The translations under genes were made by a program, and so were the position numbers. The notes beneath the pieces are model-generated. The model searched no databases. It saw nothing but the letters and a program-made list of their open reading frames with translations, and was not told the DNA's origin. This document shows, in pieces, positions 1 through 6,640 of a stretch of 9,073 nucleotides of DNA. The stretch comes from Anaerolineaceae bacterium 46_22 (lineage in GTDB: Bacteria > Chloroflexota > Anaerolineae > Anaerolineales > Anaerolineaceae): NCBI GenBank assembly GCA_001508595.1, contig LGHA01000043.1, positions 1 to 9,073 of the forward strand, written 5' to 3'. Within the stretch, counting starts at the first letter, position 1. Every line of letters begins with the position of its first letter.

Positions 1-156
1 TTACGCGTTTTATGGGATTGAACCATCAAAAAAGCATAAAAATGACACAAGACGCCCCACTTTCAAACAGAGCACACCCTTTTTGCAGTAGACTCTTTAT
101 ATTAAATCTTTTATACCCCTTCATACCAATCTCCGCCCGAAACGAGTTAAAGTAAA

Positions 157-197
157 TCCCCGAGATCTGTTGTATATCACCTCGGGGAATTTTTTTT
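157..197. terminator. Hairpin with T-tract, likely terminator beyond the exporter operon
   Basis: An 8-bp stem pairs TCCCCGAG (157-164) with CTCGGGGA (181-188) around a 16-base loop. On the plus strand it is followed by eight T (190-197), the form of a Rho-independent terminator for a gene arriving from the left. It also lies about 30 bases past the stop of the minus-strand adaptor gene. Read on the minus strand, the stem is followed only by ATTTACTTTAA, a weak T-tract. It may therefore act in both directions, but the better-formed direction is plus, and no plus-strand gene is visible between position 1 and the hairpin. Confidence 0.6.
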
Positions 198-218
198 ACC
201 TTCGTATCGGGGAAATTC

Positions 219-1385
219 TTATTCCTCCGGGAAGTCCACCTGGGCCGTCATCCCCCAGCGCAGGCTTTCATCACTCTCCAGCAAGCGGATCTTCACCACA
301 TAGGTGATATCGCCATAGCGTTCCATGAAGTAATCACTGATCGCGTCCACTTCACCCATGAAGGTCCTATCTGGGAGCGCATCAAACGTAATCATTACCG
401 TCTGCCCCTCCACGATCTTGACGACCTCATTTTCGGTCAGGTCATTGGTCTCCACATACCAAGCCGAATCATCCACCAGGACCACTGCCAACTGCCCGGG
501 CGAGGCCATCGCGCCTTCGGTCAATTCCACTTGAACCACCCGCCCTGAGATTGGCGCAACCAGTTCCGCATCTTTCAGAGCAAGTTCCGCAGCGGCCAAT
601 TGGGCGTTTGCCTGATCCAGATTTGCGTTTGCTAATGCCAGATCATCCGAGTCAGGGCCGTTTTCGGTGGCAGCAACCTGATTTTCCGCATACACCACAG
701 CTGCCTGAGAAACGCTCAGCATGGCTTCTGCCTGATCGTATTGATATTGAAGGTCCTCAAAATCCCATTTCGCTTCATCATAAGCCTGCTGGGCTTCCAC
801 AACAGCGTCTTCGTAATCCTCCCGAATTGGGCTATCCTCATCAAGGTCTTCATTTTCTGCCAGGTCATCCTGGGCATCTTCCAGATCAGTTTTAGCATCC
901 CTCATTGCAATCCGGGCATCATCCAGGTCTTGCTGGAACTCATTCGTATCCACCTCGTCCCAGGCACGTTCTGCAGCAACCAGGTCCTGATTGGCCTGAA
1001 CGAGATCCGCATTGGCTTGCGCCGCAACAAGATCGGCAGTTTCGTTCAAATCATCTAACTGCTGTTGTGCTTCCAGCACCATCAGTTCTGCTGAAAGAAC
1101 TTGTGCTTCCAGGGCTTCCGTATCACCAATCCGAGCCAGAACATCATGTTTTTCAACACGGTCCCCCTCCTGCACGAGCACTTCGTTCACCTGTCCTGAA
1201 ATTGAGAAACTGAGAGGAATGGAATCAGCGTACACCAAATTGGCTTCAGCGACCACTCCCGGATCAGTTACCGGTGCCAGTTCCACTGGTGAAGAAGCAT
1301 CGCTCTGGTTAGATCCTGCACATCCTGCCAAGACAAACCCGGAGATTACAAACAACGTCATCATCAAAACTTTTGTCTTTTTCAT
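219..1385 (-). CDS. HlyD/MacA-family efflux adaptor, lipoprotein
   Basis: Adaptor subunit of an ABC exporter, predicted to sit on the outer face of the cytoplasmic membrane. The first 22 residues are a lipoprotein signal: KKTK, a hydrophobic stretch, then lipobox LAGC with Cys22 as the lipidated residue. A first half of a lipoyl-like domain follows (about 60-90, SGQVNEVLVQEGDRV). Next is a long Ala/Asp/Gln-rich coiled-coil hairpin (about 91-270), then the second lipoyl half (about 274-305, LVAPISGRVV) and a beta-barrel/membrane-proximal part (about 306-388). The order and the 388-residue length fit HlyD/MacA adaptors. The start is supported by GAGGT five bases upstream of the ATG. It is the last gene of the operon, 57 bases after the permease stop. 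Family membership is seen in the sequence; service to the neighbouring permease is inferred from position. No outer-membrane channel gene is present. Confidence 0.9.
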   Translation of the reverse strand: MKKTKVLMMTLFVISGFVLAGCAGSNQSDASSPVELAPVTDPGVVAEANLVYADSIPLSFSISGQVNEVLVQEGDRVEKHDVLARIGDTEALEAQVLSAELMVLEAQQQLDDLNETADLVAAQANADLVQANQDLVAAERAWDEVDTNEFQQDLDDARIAMRDAKTDLEDAQDDLAENEDLDEDSPIREDYEDAVVEAQQAYDEAKWDFEDLQYQYDQAEAMLSVSQAAVVYAENQVAATENGPDSDDLALANANLDQANAQLAAAELALKDAELVAPISGRVVQVELTEGAMASPGQLAVVLVDDSAWYVETNDLTENEVVKIVEGQTVMITFDALPDRTFMGEVDAISDYFMERYGDITYVVKIRLLESDESLRWGMTAQVDFPEE

Positions 1386-1442
1386 CTTTTACCTCGAATC
1401 AAATTTAAAGAATATTTGCCGATCAAATCGTATTTTTCAATC

Positions 1443-3827
1443 TTACTCATAAGCCAAAACTTCCCGAATCGTAAGTTTCGCAGCATTGTTGGCAGGAATA
1501 ATGCTGGCCAGCAGAGATAGCAGGAGTACCATGCCTAACCAGATCAGGAATCCGCTCACGTCAAAGATAAACTCACCTGCCACGCCAAATATTGAACTGT
1601 TGACAATATAGGACATCAAATAACTGATCGGGAACGCCAGCAAGCTGCCAAAGAACCAACTAAGCACCCCAATGATCAGCCCCTCCACAATCACCAAGCG
1701 CATCACCTGCCAATCCGTCGCGCCAATCGCTCGCATCACACCCGTCTCACGGGTACGTTCCATTACGTTCATCCCCATCGTGCCGGCCAGACTGATGCTG
1801 CCAACCAGTGCGGTCAACCCCGACATGATCAGGAGGAAGGTTGTCAGCGTGTCCAGCCCTTCAGTGGCATTCCCCCAGATTTCATCTGTAGCCGTCGAAC
1901 TCTTCAGCGCATACCCCTCGGTGCGGAAGAAATCATCCAAACGCCTTGCTAAATCTTCTTGCATCCCAGCCCGGGAAATCTCTGGCGATGCAATAATCTG
2001 AAAATTAATTGCTTGACCATAATGCCCGGTAATCTCATTTAAGTAATCCAGGGGCACATAAGCGTTGAAAGAATCCGTTCCCAGGAACTGGAAAAATCCA
2101 ACGATCGTCCAATCCACTTCCCGGCGGTTGACATACAAAGTGATCGTATCACCCACATCCAGGTCAGGATAACGCACTGCAAAGGCTTCATTCAAGACAA
2201 TGGCGTTTCGATCTCCAGGAAGGATCCATCGGCCTTTCATCATGATCGGTTCAATCAAATCCGACTCAGGCGGCGCACCCGTCATCTCAACGCTCTCTGC
2301 GGCTTCACCGTCTTCATTCAACAACTGCGTAATCGCCCTGCCGCGTGGCTCCACGCCTGCCACACCATCCACCGACATCGCCATTCGTTCGATCTCATCA
2401 ATCCGATAATGGCGGTCGAAATCAATGCTCACATCTGCCAGGATGTAGCGGGAAACCTGATAAGTATAACTCTCCAGGGAAGCCCGAACATTGAAAGTCG
2501 AGATGAATACAGCCCCGCCCAAACTGAGCGTAATCAGCGTGAGGATAAAACGCCCTTTTCGCCGGAAGGTGTTGCGCAGGGAAACCAACATCGGCCTGGA
2601 AAGCCCTTTGATCTTTTGCAATAGGCGATCGATCCAACGGGTACCAACATCTCCTGCGTCAATGCCTGTAGTGGTAATGGCCTCCTGAACGCTGATATTA
2701 GAAGTTTTCAGGATGGGGATAATACCGGCCGCTTGGGGTAAAATCAGCGCAATCACGATCTGCAAAATAACCACCAGGGGGACATAACGCATGCCACCCG
2801 AAAGGAAATTCAAACGCATGCCAAGAAAATCGCCCAATTTTGATGAGGCCCAGGCAGAGAGTGGAACGGAGATCACCAAAGCGATCAATCCAAAAACCAG
2901 GATCAAAACCATATACATTTTGATGATGTCACTTTTCTTGGCGCCAATGGCTTTCATGATCCCAATATATTGCACTTGCTGCGCAAAGAGCGCAGACATG
3001 GAATTGAAGACCAGGAACCCACTCAGAAAAACGGTCAGAAAACCTAATACCGCCAACAAGCCCCCAATTGCCTCAACATAACCCAAATTCGGATGACTCC
3101 CTGAATCCAGGATTGTGATCGAAGATACATCCAGTCCGCTCTGCTCCACGTTGCCGACGATTTCATCCGACAGCGTTTTAACTTCATCCTCAGACAATGC
3201 AGGGTCCACCCTGACCAGCAAGGTGTCATAAGTCATTTCCTGCTCCAAATACAGCAATGTATCAAATGGAATATAGCCGTAGGAGGGCGAAACAAAGTAA
3301 GTATTCCCTGTTGTGCCAATCGTCTGGTCACGAACCTGACCCGTGATCGTTAATTCACGCTCGGTTCCCGACGGCAACTGGATCAGCAGCGAATCCCCTG
3401 TTTCGAGTGCGATATCACGATGGATATCTATTAAAATTTCTTCACCCACAGGCATCTGCCCGCTGAGCAGATCAATTTTGTTTATTTTCTGCCCGTCTTC
3501 CGGAAGAACTTTGATTACTAAATTTTTCCATTCCCCATCGCCGTTCAACATTTGTACCTGCAACTGCTTTTCGCCATCTGCGGCAGTCACCCCATCCAAA
3601 CGCCGGACTCGCTCAACCAAATTCTCATCAAAATCCTCTGTGGTGATGCGAATATCCGCGGATTGAATGCTATCATAACCGGCTTGCATATCTTCCATAG
3701 TAAGCACATAACCCCCTGTGATCATCCCCACAGCAAACATGCCAACCGCCAGAGAAAGGATCACCAATACAAAGCGGGGGAGGTTGCTCCCCATATCTGC
3801 CAGAATTTTTCGCCAACGTGGTTTCAT
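1443..3827 (-). CDS. MacB/FtsX-type ABC transporter permease, duplicated (pseudo-dimer)
   Basis: Membrane subunit of an ABC exporter of the FtsX/MacB/LolCE superfamily, 794 residues. It reads as two similar halves. Half 1 has a membrane helix at about 18-42, an extracytoplasmic MacB_PCD-like domain at about 43-250, and three helices at about 252-280, 303-325 and 348-372. Half 2 has a helix at about 426-445, a second extracytoplasmic domain at about 446-655, and helices at about 659-684, 708-742 and 757-778. Each half carries the cytoplasmic coupling segment of the family: GIMKAIGAKKSDI (289-301) and GVMRAIGATDWQV (696-708). Family proteins of about 400 residues with one half work as dimers, so this protein probably forms the whole channel alone. 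Its ATG overlaps the upstream ATPase stop as ATGA, so translation is likely coupled; AAGGA lies eight bases before the start. Substrate unknown: lipids, peptides or drugs are all possible. Confidence 0.92.
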   Translation of the reverse strand: MKPRWRKILADMGSNLPRFVLVILSLAVGMFAVGMITGGYVLTMEDMQAGYDSIQSADIRITTEDFDENLVERVRRLDGVTAADGEKQLQVQMLNGDGEWKNLVIKVLPEDGQKINKIDLLSGQMPVGEEILIDIHRDIALETGDSLLIQLPSGTERELTITGQVRDQTIGTTGNTYFVSPSYGYIPFDTLLYLEQEMTYDTLLVRVDPALSEDEVKTLSDEIVGNVEQSGLDVSSITILDSGSHPNLGYVEAIGGLLAVLGFLTVFLSGFLVFNSMSALFAQQVQYIGIMKAIGAKKSDIIKMYMVLILVFGLIALVISVPLSAWASSKLGDFLGMRLNFLSGGMRYVPLVVILQIVIALILPQAAGIIPILKTSNISVQEAITTTGIDAGDVGTRWIDRLLQKIKGLSRPMLVSLRNTFRRKGRFILTLITLSLGGAVFISTFNVRASLESYTYQVSRYILADVSIDFDRHYRIDEIERMAMSVDGVAGVEPRGRAITQLLNEDGEAAESVEMTGAPPESDLIEPIMMKGRWILPGDRNAIVLNEAFAVRYPDLDVGDTITLYVNRREVDWTIVGFFQFLGTDSFNAYVPLDYLNEITGHYGQAINFQIIASPEISRAGMQEDLARRLDDFFRTEGYALKSSTATDEIWGNATEGLDTLTTFLLIMSGLTALVGSISLAGTMGMNVMERTRETGVMRAIGATDWQVMRLVIVEGLIIGVLSWFFGSLLAFPISYLMSYIVNSSIFGVAGEFIFDVSGFLIWLGMVLLLSLLASIIPANNAAKLTIREVLAYE

Positions 3828-4960
3828 TGGATCATTCCTTCTTCCTGCTTATCATTGATTTCTTTTCCTGACATTTTTCCATGTAGTTGAGCTCGCATCT
3901 TTTCAATTAGGTCCGATTGACCGGAGAGCGCTTCCGTAACCCTATTCCAGGGCAGGGTGGCAATAGTCAAAGCGTTATTCTGCGGCCTGACCGTAATATC
4001 CTGCAAGGTTGCATCGTTCAAGATGCCGGATCCCGAAAAATAATCCCCGGGAGAAAGCAACGTAACCTTCTTGTGATTGGAAGAACCCCGGGCAGAAAGG
4101 CTCACCTGGCCGTGTTCAATGAAGACCAACTGGTTCGAGAGTACCCCCGTCATATCAAGGGGCTCACCGCCAGAAACAGAACGCCTCTCCAATGAAGGGC
4201 CGAGTTCTCGCAAAACGGGGTGTGGCAGCCAGGACAGCGTATGGGCTAATACAGGATCAATGACTTCCCCATCGGAAATCAACACGGTCCGGGATAACCT
4301 GCTTTCGATCTCGGGGTCATGCGTGATCATGATGATCGTACGCCCTTCCCCCGTCAGGGAATCAAATTTTTCATACACGGAATCCGCTGTTTTCGCGTCC
4401 AGGTTACCCGTTGGCTCGTCCGCCACAATGATCGGTGGATCGTTCGCCATGGCCCTGGCGATTGCCGCGCTCTGCTGTTGGCCACCTGAGACCGAACCGG
4501 GGAGTTTGTGCGCTTCTTTTTCAAGTCCCACGAGGGCTAGCAATTCCATTCCCCGTTCAACCCGGCTGTCAGGCTCATATTTATTGCAAAAATCCATCGG
4601 CAACAACACATTTTCTAACAAGGTGAGCATCGGCAATAATTGAAAAAACTGAAAGACCACACCAAGATTCAAACCACGCCAACGGGCCTGGTCGCTTTCC
4701 TTCATCGCATGGATATCCAGGCCACCCACAAGGACTTTCCCTCCTGTGGGCCGGTCAATACCTGTGATCATGTTCACTAAGGTTGATTTTCCGCTGCCGG
4801 ATTTACCGATCACACCGACAAATTCGCTTTCATAAAAATTAAGATTGATATCCTTAAGCGCTGTGAAGGATCCCGCGGCGTTGACATATGTTTTGGAAAT
4901 ATGCGAAAGTTCGATCAGCGGTTTGCGATCATCTTCCGCTGCATTGTAGTTAGCTTCCAT
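3824..4960 (-). CDS. ABC exporter ATPase with C-terminal cyclic-nucleotide-binding-like domain
   Basis: Cytoplasmic ATPase subunit, 378 residues from the chosen start. The LolD/MacB-like ATPase domain (about 14-238) has Walker A GKSGSGKS (52-59), Q-loop Gln104, signature VSGGQ (157-161), Walker B IIVADE (177-182), D-loop GNLD (185-188) and switch His214. The signature continues QQQSAAIARA, with Ser164 where the family nearly always has Arg. Stand-alone LolD/MacB ATPases end near residue 230. Here about 140 residues follow, and 255-345 look like a cyclic-nucleotide-binding beta-roll: LVFIEHGQVSLS, then LLSPGDYFSGSGIL. The phosphate-binding FGE...R(A/S) signature is degenerate, so cNMP binding is doubtful. 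I chose the ATG at 4960 because GGAG lies six bases upstream. A GTG at 4978 would add six residues and has no clear ribosome binding site. The gene overlaps the upstream ATPase by 11 bases and the permease by 4. Confidence 0.88.
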   Translation of the reverse strand: MEANYNAAEDDRKPLIELSHISKTYVNAAGSFTALKDINLNFYESEFVGVIGKSGSGKSTLVNMITGIDRPTGGKVLVGGLDIHAMKESDQARWRGLNLGVVFQFFQLLPMLTLLENVLLPMDFCNKYEPDSRVERGMELLALVGLEKEAHKLPGSVSGGQQQSAAIARAMANDPPIIVADEPTGNLDAKTADSVYEKFDSLTGEGRTIIMITHDPEIESRLSRTVLISDGEVIDPVLAHTLSWLPHPVLRELGPSLERRSVSGGEPLDMTGVLSNQLVFIEHGQVSLSARGSSNHKKVTLLSPGDYFSGSGILNDATLQDITVRPQNNALTIATLPWNRVTEALSGQSDLIEKMRAQLHGKMSGKEINDKQEEGMIQ

Positions 4961-5672
4961 GGACTGCTCCAGTATCACTGACGATTTGACCGTCAGCCAG
5001 TTCTATAACTCGTTCCACACGACGGGACAGGGTCCGGTCATGGGAAACCATCAGGATGGTTTTACCCTGGTCAATTAATCGATTGAATATGGCAAAGATC
5101 GTTTCCGAGGTGGCAGAATCCAGACGCCCCGTAGGTTCATCCGCCAGGATAACTGCCGGATCATTTGCCAGAGCCCGGGCAATGGCTACCCGCTGCTTTT
5201 GCCCCCCGGAGATATAAGCCGGCGGTTTGTGAGCATGCTCAGCCAGCTCCACGCTTTCCAACAATTCCATCGCCTTCTTTTCTGATTTTCCCTGTTGATA
5301 TTTGCCACAAAAATCCATCGCCAGGGTGATATTATCTCGCAAAGAAAGCATAGGGAGTAAATTAAAGGACTGATAAATCACACCCAGGTTTAGCCCTCTC
5401 CATTGGGCCAGGCCATCCTCATTCAATTCCTGGACCTCTGTTCCATTCACATTCACCCAGCCCGATGTGATCTTGTCAACGCCGCTGATCATGTTGATCA
5501 GTGTCGTTTTGCCCGCACCTGACTTCCCGATTACGCCAATATATTCACCGGGATAAACCGTTAGATCAATTGCTTTTAACGCATCCAATGGACCAGCGTT
5601 GGTCTCATAGGTTTTAACTAACGCTTCAATCCTGATCAGAGGTTGATTTTCTTTAGAATTATTTGTTTGCAT
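4950..5672 (-). CDS. ABC exporter ATPase (LolD/MacB-like)
   Basis: First gene of the operon, a 240-residue cytoplasmic ATPase of normal family length. Motifs in order: Walker A GKSGAGKT (49-56), Q-loop Gln101, signature ISGGQKQR (154-161), Walker B VILADE (174-179), D-loop GRLD (182-185) and switch His211. It looks catalytically complete. It is clearly paralogous to the next gene: both have (A/Q)xWRGLNLGV before the Q-loop, LLPML after it, and the unusual MDFCxKY (119-125 here). That suggests an old tandem duplication, followed by gain of the extra domain in the other copy. Two different ATPases beside one duplicated permease point to a heterodimer (inference). The ATG at 5672 has a weak ribosome binding site, since GAGG lies 14 bases away, but the next internal Met is too late to replace it. 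Expression is probably governed by the divergent TetR regulator. Confidence 0.93.
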   Translation of the reverse strand: MQTNNSKENQPLIRIEALVKTYETNAGPLDALKAIDLTVYPGEYIGVIGKSGAGKTTLINMISGVDKITSGWVNVNGTEVQELNEDGLAQWRGLNLGVIYQSFNLLPMLSLRDNITLAMDFCGKYQQGKSEKKAMELLESVELAEHAHKPPAYISGGQKQRVAIARALANDPAVILADEPTGRLDSATSETIFAIFNRLIDQGKTILMVSHDRTLSRRVERVIELADGQIVSDTGAVHGS

Positions 5673-5722
5673 TTCGATTATTCTTGCCTCACTGACCTCT
5701 ATTGATTAATGGATGAATTGAT

Positions 5723-5745
5723 TGTATAATGAACATGTCGTTCAT
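5723..5745 (-). promoter_or_regulatory. Candidate promoter and operator of the exporter operon
   Basis: On the minus strand a -10-like TATACA (plus positions 5723-5728) is immediately preceded by the 17-base palindrome ATGAAC-N5-GTTCAT (5729-5745). The palindrome fills the space where the -10 to -35 spacer would be. The expected -35 hexamer matches the consensus poorly (2 of 6), so either the promoter needs help or the -10 is misplaced. A repressor bound to this palindrome would block RNA polymerase. The palindrome is seen directly; the promoter is an inference. Confidence 0.45.
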
Positions 5746-5838
5746 AATTACACATTATGTTCATCATTATATTCTCCAGAAGGAAATTGTCAAGATCGAC
5801 TTCAAGGTTTATGTTCATTTTTGCACAGATGTTCATTT
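5729..5838. promoter_or_regulatory. Cluster of ATGTTCAT repeats, likely TetR operator sites
   Basis: The octamer ATGTTCAT occurs four times between the divergent genes: inverted at 5729-5736 (ATGAACAT), and direct at 5757-5764, 5811-5818 and 5829-5836. A GTTCAT half-site at 5740-5745 pairs with the first copy to make ATGAAC-N5-GTTCAT. A second short inverted repeat, CATAAT-N5-ATTATG, covers 5743-5759. The last two copies extend to a 10-base direct repeat ATGTTCATTT with an 18-base period. They overlap the regulator's predicted -10 and abut its ribosome binding site. Such repeats between a TetR gene and a divergent exporter operon are the usual binding sites of that regulator. Binding itself is inferred. 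Confidence 0.65.
5787..5815 (+). promoter_or_regulatory. Candidate promoter of the TetR-family gene
   Basis: TTGTCA (5787-5792, 5 of 6 to the -35 consensus) is separated by 17 bases from TATGTT (5810-5815, 4 of 6 to the -10 consensus). The -10 overlaps the ATGTTCAT copy at 5811-5818, which would allow autorepression. The transcript would start near 5822 and have a leader of under 30 bases that includes another repeat copy and the AGGAGG ribosome binding site (5839-5844). Confidence 0.5.
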
Positions 5839-5849
5839 AGGAGGTTCGT

Positions 5850-6509
5850 ATGGACACCAACCCACTTGACCGCCGTGTCAGACGCACCCGGCATGCACTG
5901 GAACAAGCGCTCATCAGCTTGATCCTGGAAAAAGGCTATGACGCCGTTACAATCGAAGATATTACTAACCGGGCCGATTTGGGAAGGACAACCTTCTACC
6001 TGCATTTTAAGGACAAAGAAGATCTCCTTATGCAGACCATCGACTCGATCGCCGAAGACTTCCTTGAACATCACGAAGCTGTTCTGGGCCAATTCGAGAG
6101 TCCCGAAAGCGCGATTAACAAACTCAAACTCAATATGGATAGACGCGTCATCTACCAAATTTTCCTGCACGCGCATGATAATGCAGATCTGTATAAAGTC
6201 ATGCTCCGGGGAGAAGGCGGCATAAAGGCATCCCGGAGATTGGTTGACCTCATCAAAGATGAAACAATCAAGCGCCTGAAAAATATTAAAGAATTAGAAA
6301 TCGATGTCCCCATAGAAGTCATATCCGTGTTCTTTGCTGGCACCCTTGTGGAGTTGATTAAGTGGTGGCTGGAGGAAGAACAACCCTATGAAATTGAAGA
6401 AATGGTGAAGTATTTTCAGCAAATGTTCATTTTAGGTGCGCGTGACACCCTCAAACTGGGTGAGTTTATGGGAAGCGATCTGGCAAACCCATCTGATCTC
6501 ACCACGTGA
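5850..6509 (+). CDS. TetR/AcrR-family transcriptional regulator
   Basis: DNA-binding repressor of 219 residues, normal for the family. The N-terminal TetR domain (about 9-65) contains the helix-turn-helix: TIEDITNRADLGRTTFYLHF (34-53), with the typical TTFYxHFxDKEDLL ending. The C-terminal ligand and dimer domain (about 85-205) has FFAGTLVELIKWWLEEEQPY (161-180), which resembles the TetR_C_8 (DhaS/YsiA-like) group. The start is firm: AGGAGG lies five bases before the ATG. It is transcribed away from the exporter operon across a 177-base gap filled with repeated ATGTTCAT sites. It is therefore the probable repressor of both itself and the exporter, released by a compound that the pump exports. 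The ligand cannot be told from sequence. Confidence 0.93.
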   Translation: MDTNPLDRRVRRTRHALEQALISLILEKGYDAVTIEDITNRADLGRTTFYLHFKDKEDLLMQTIDSIAEDFLEHHEAVLGQFESPESAINKLKLNMDRRVIYQIFLHAHDNADLYKVMLRGEGGIKASRRLVDLIKDETIKRLKNIKELEIDVPIEVISVFFAGTLVELIKWWLEEEQPYEIEEMVKYFQQMFILGARDTLKLGEFMGSDLANPSDLTT

Positions 6510-6554
6510 CACCCTGTTTAGTCCGGTCATTATGCTTATTCGTAATCTAAGAGG

Positions 6555-6588
6555 TATAATAAGATGTGTTTTATCTTAGTTATATAAT
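6555..6588 (+). promoter_or_regulatory. AT-rich -10-like sequences before the lipoprotein gene
   Basis: Between the TetR stop and the lipoprotein start are two perfect TATAAT hexamers, at 6555-6560 and 6583-6588. Neither has a good -35 at 16-18 bases. Between them a small inverted repeat, TAAGAT-N7-ATCTTA (6560-6578), could be an operator. It lacks a T-tract and so is not a convincing terminator for the TetR gene. The lipoprotein gene probably starts its own transcript here, but read-through from the TetR gene is not excluded. Confidence 0.4.
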
Positions 6589-6640
6589 TAAAAATTAAAG
6601 TGTTTTCTTATATCTATAGGATCATTTACTGGAGGATGAT

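Noticed and set aside
42..155. A 37-codon plus-strand open frame ending just before the hairpin at 157-197
   Set aside because: It has no ribosome binding site upstream of the ATG, its sequence shows no recognisable pattern, and an open frame this short is expected by chance.
1443..3827. Permease as a BceB-type bacitracin exporter subunit
   Set aside because: BceB permeases have ten helices and one large extracytoplasmic domain. This one has about eight helices and two such domains, one in each half.
6560..6578. TAAGAT-N7-ATCTTA inverted repeat as a terminator of the TetR gene
   Set aside because: The stem is only 6 bp and AT-rich, and no T-tract follows. It is kept only as a possible operator.
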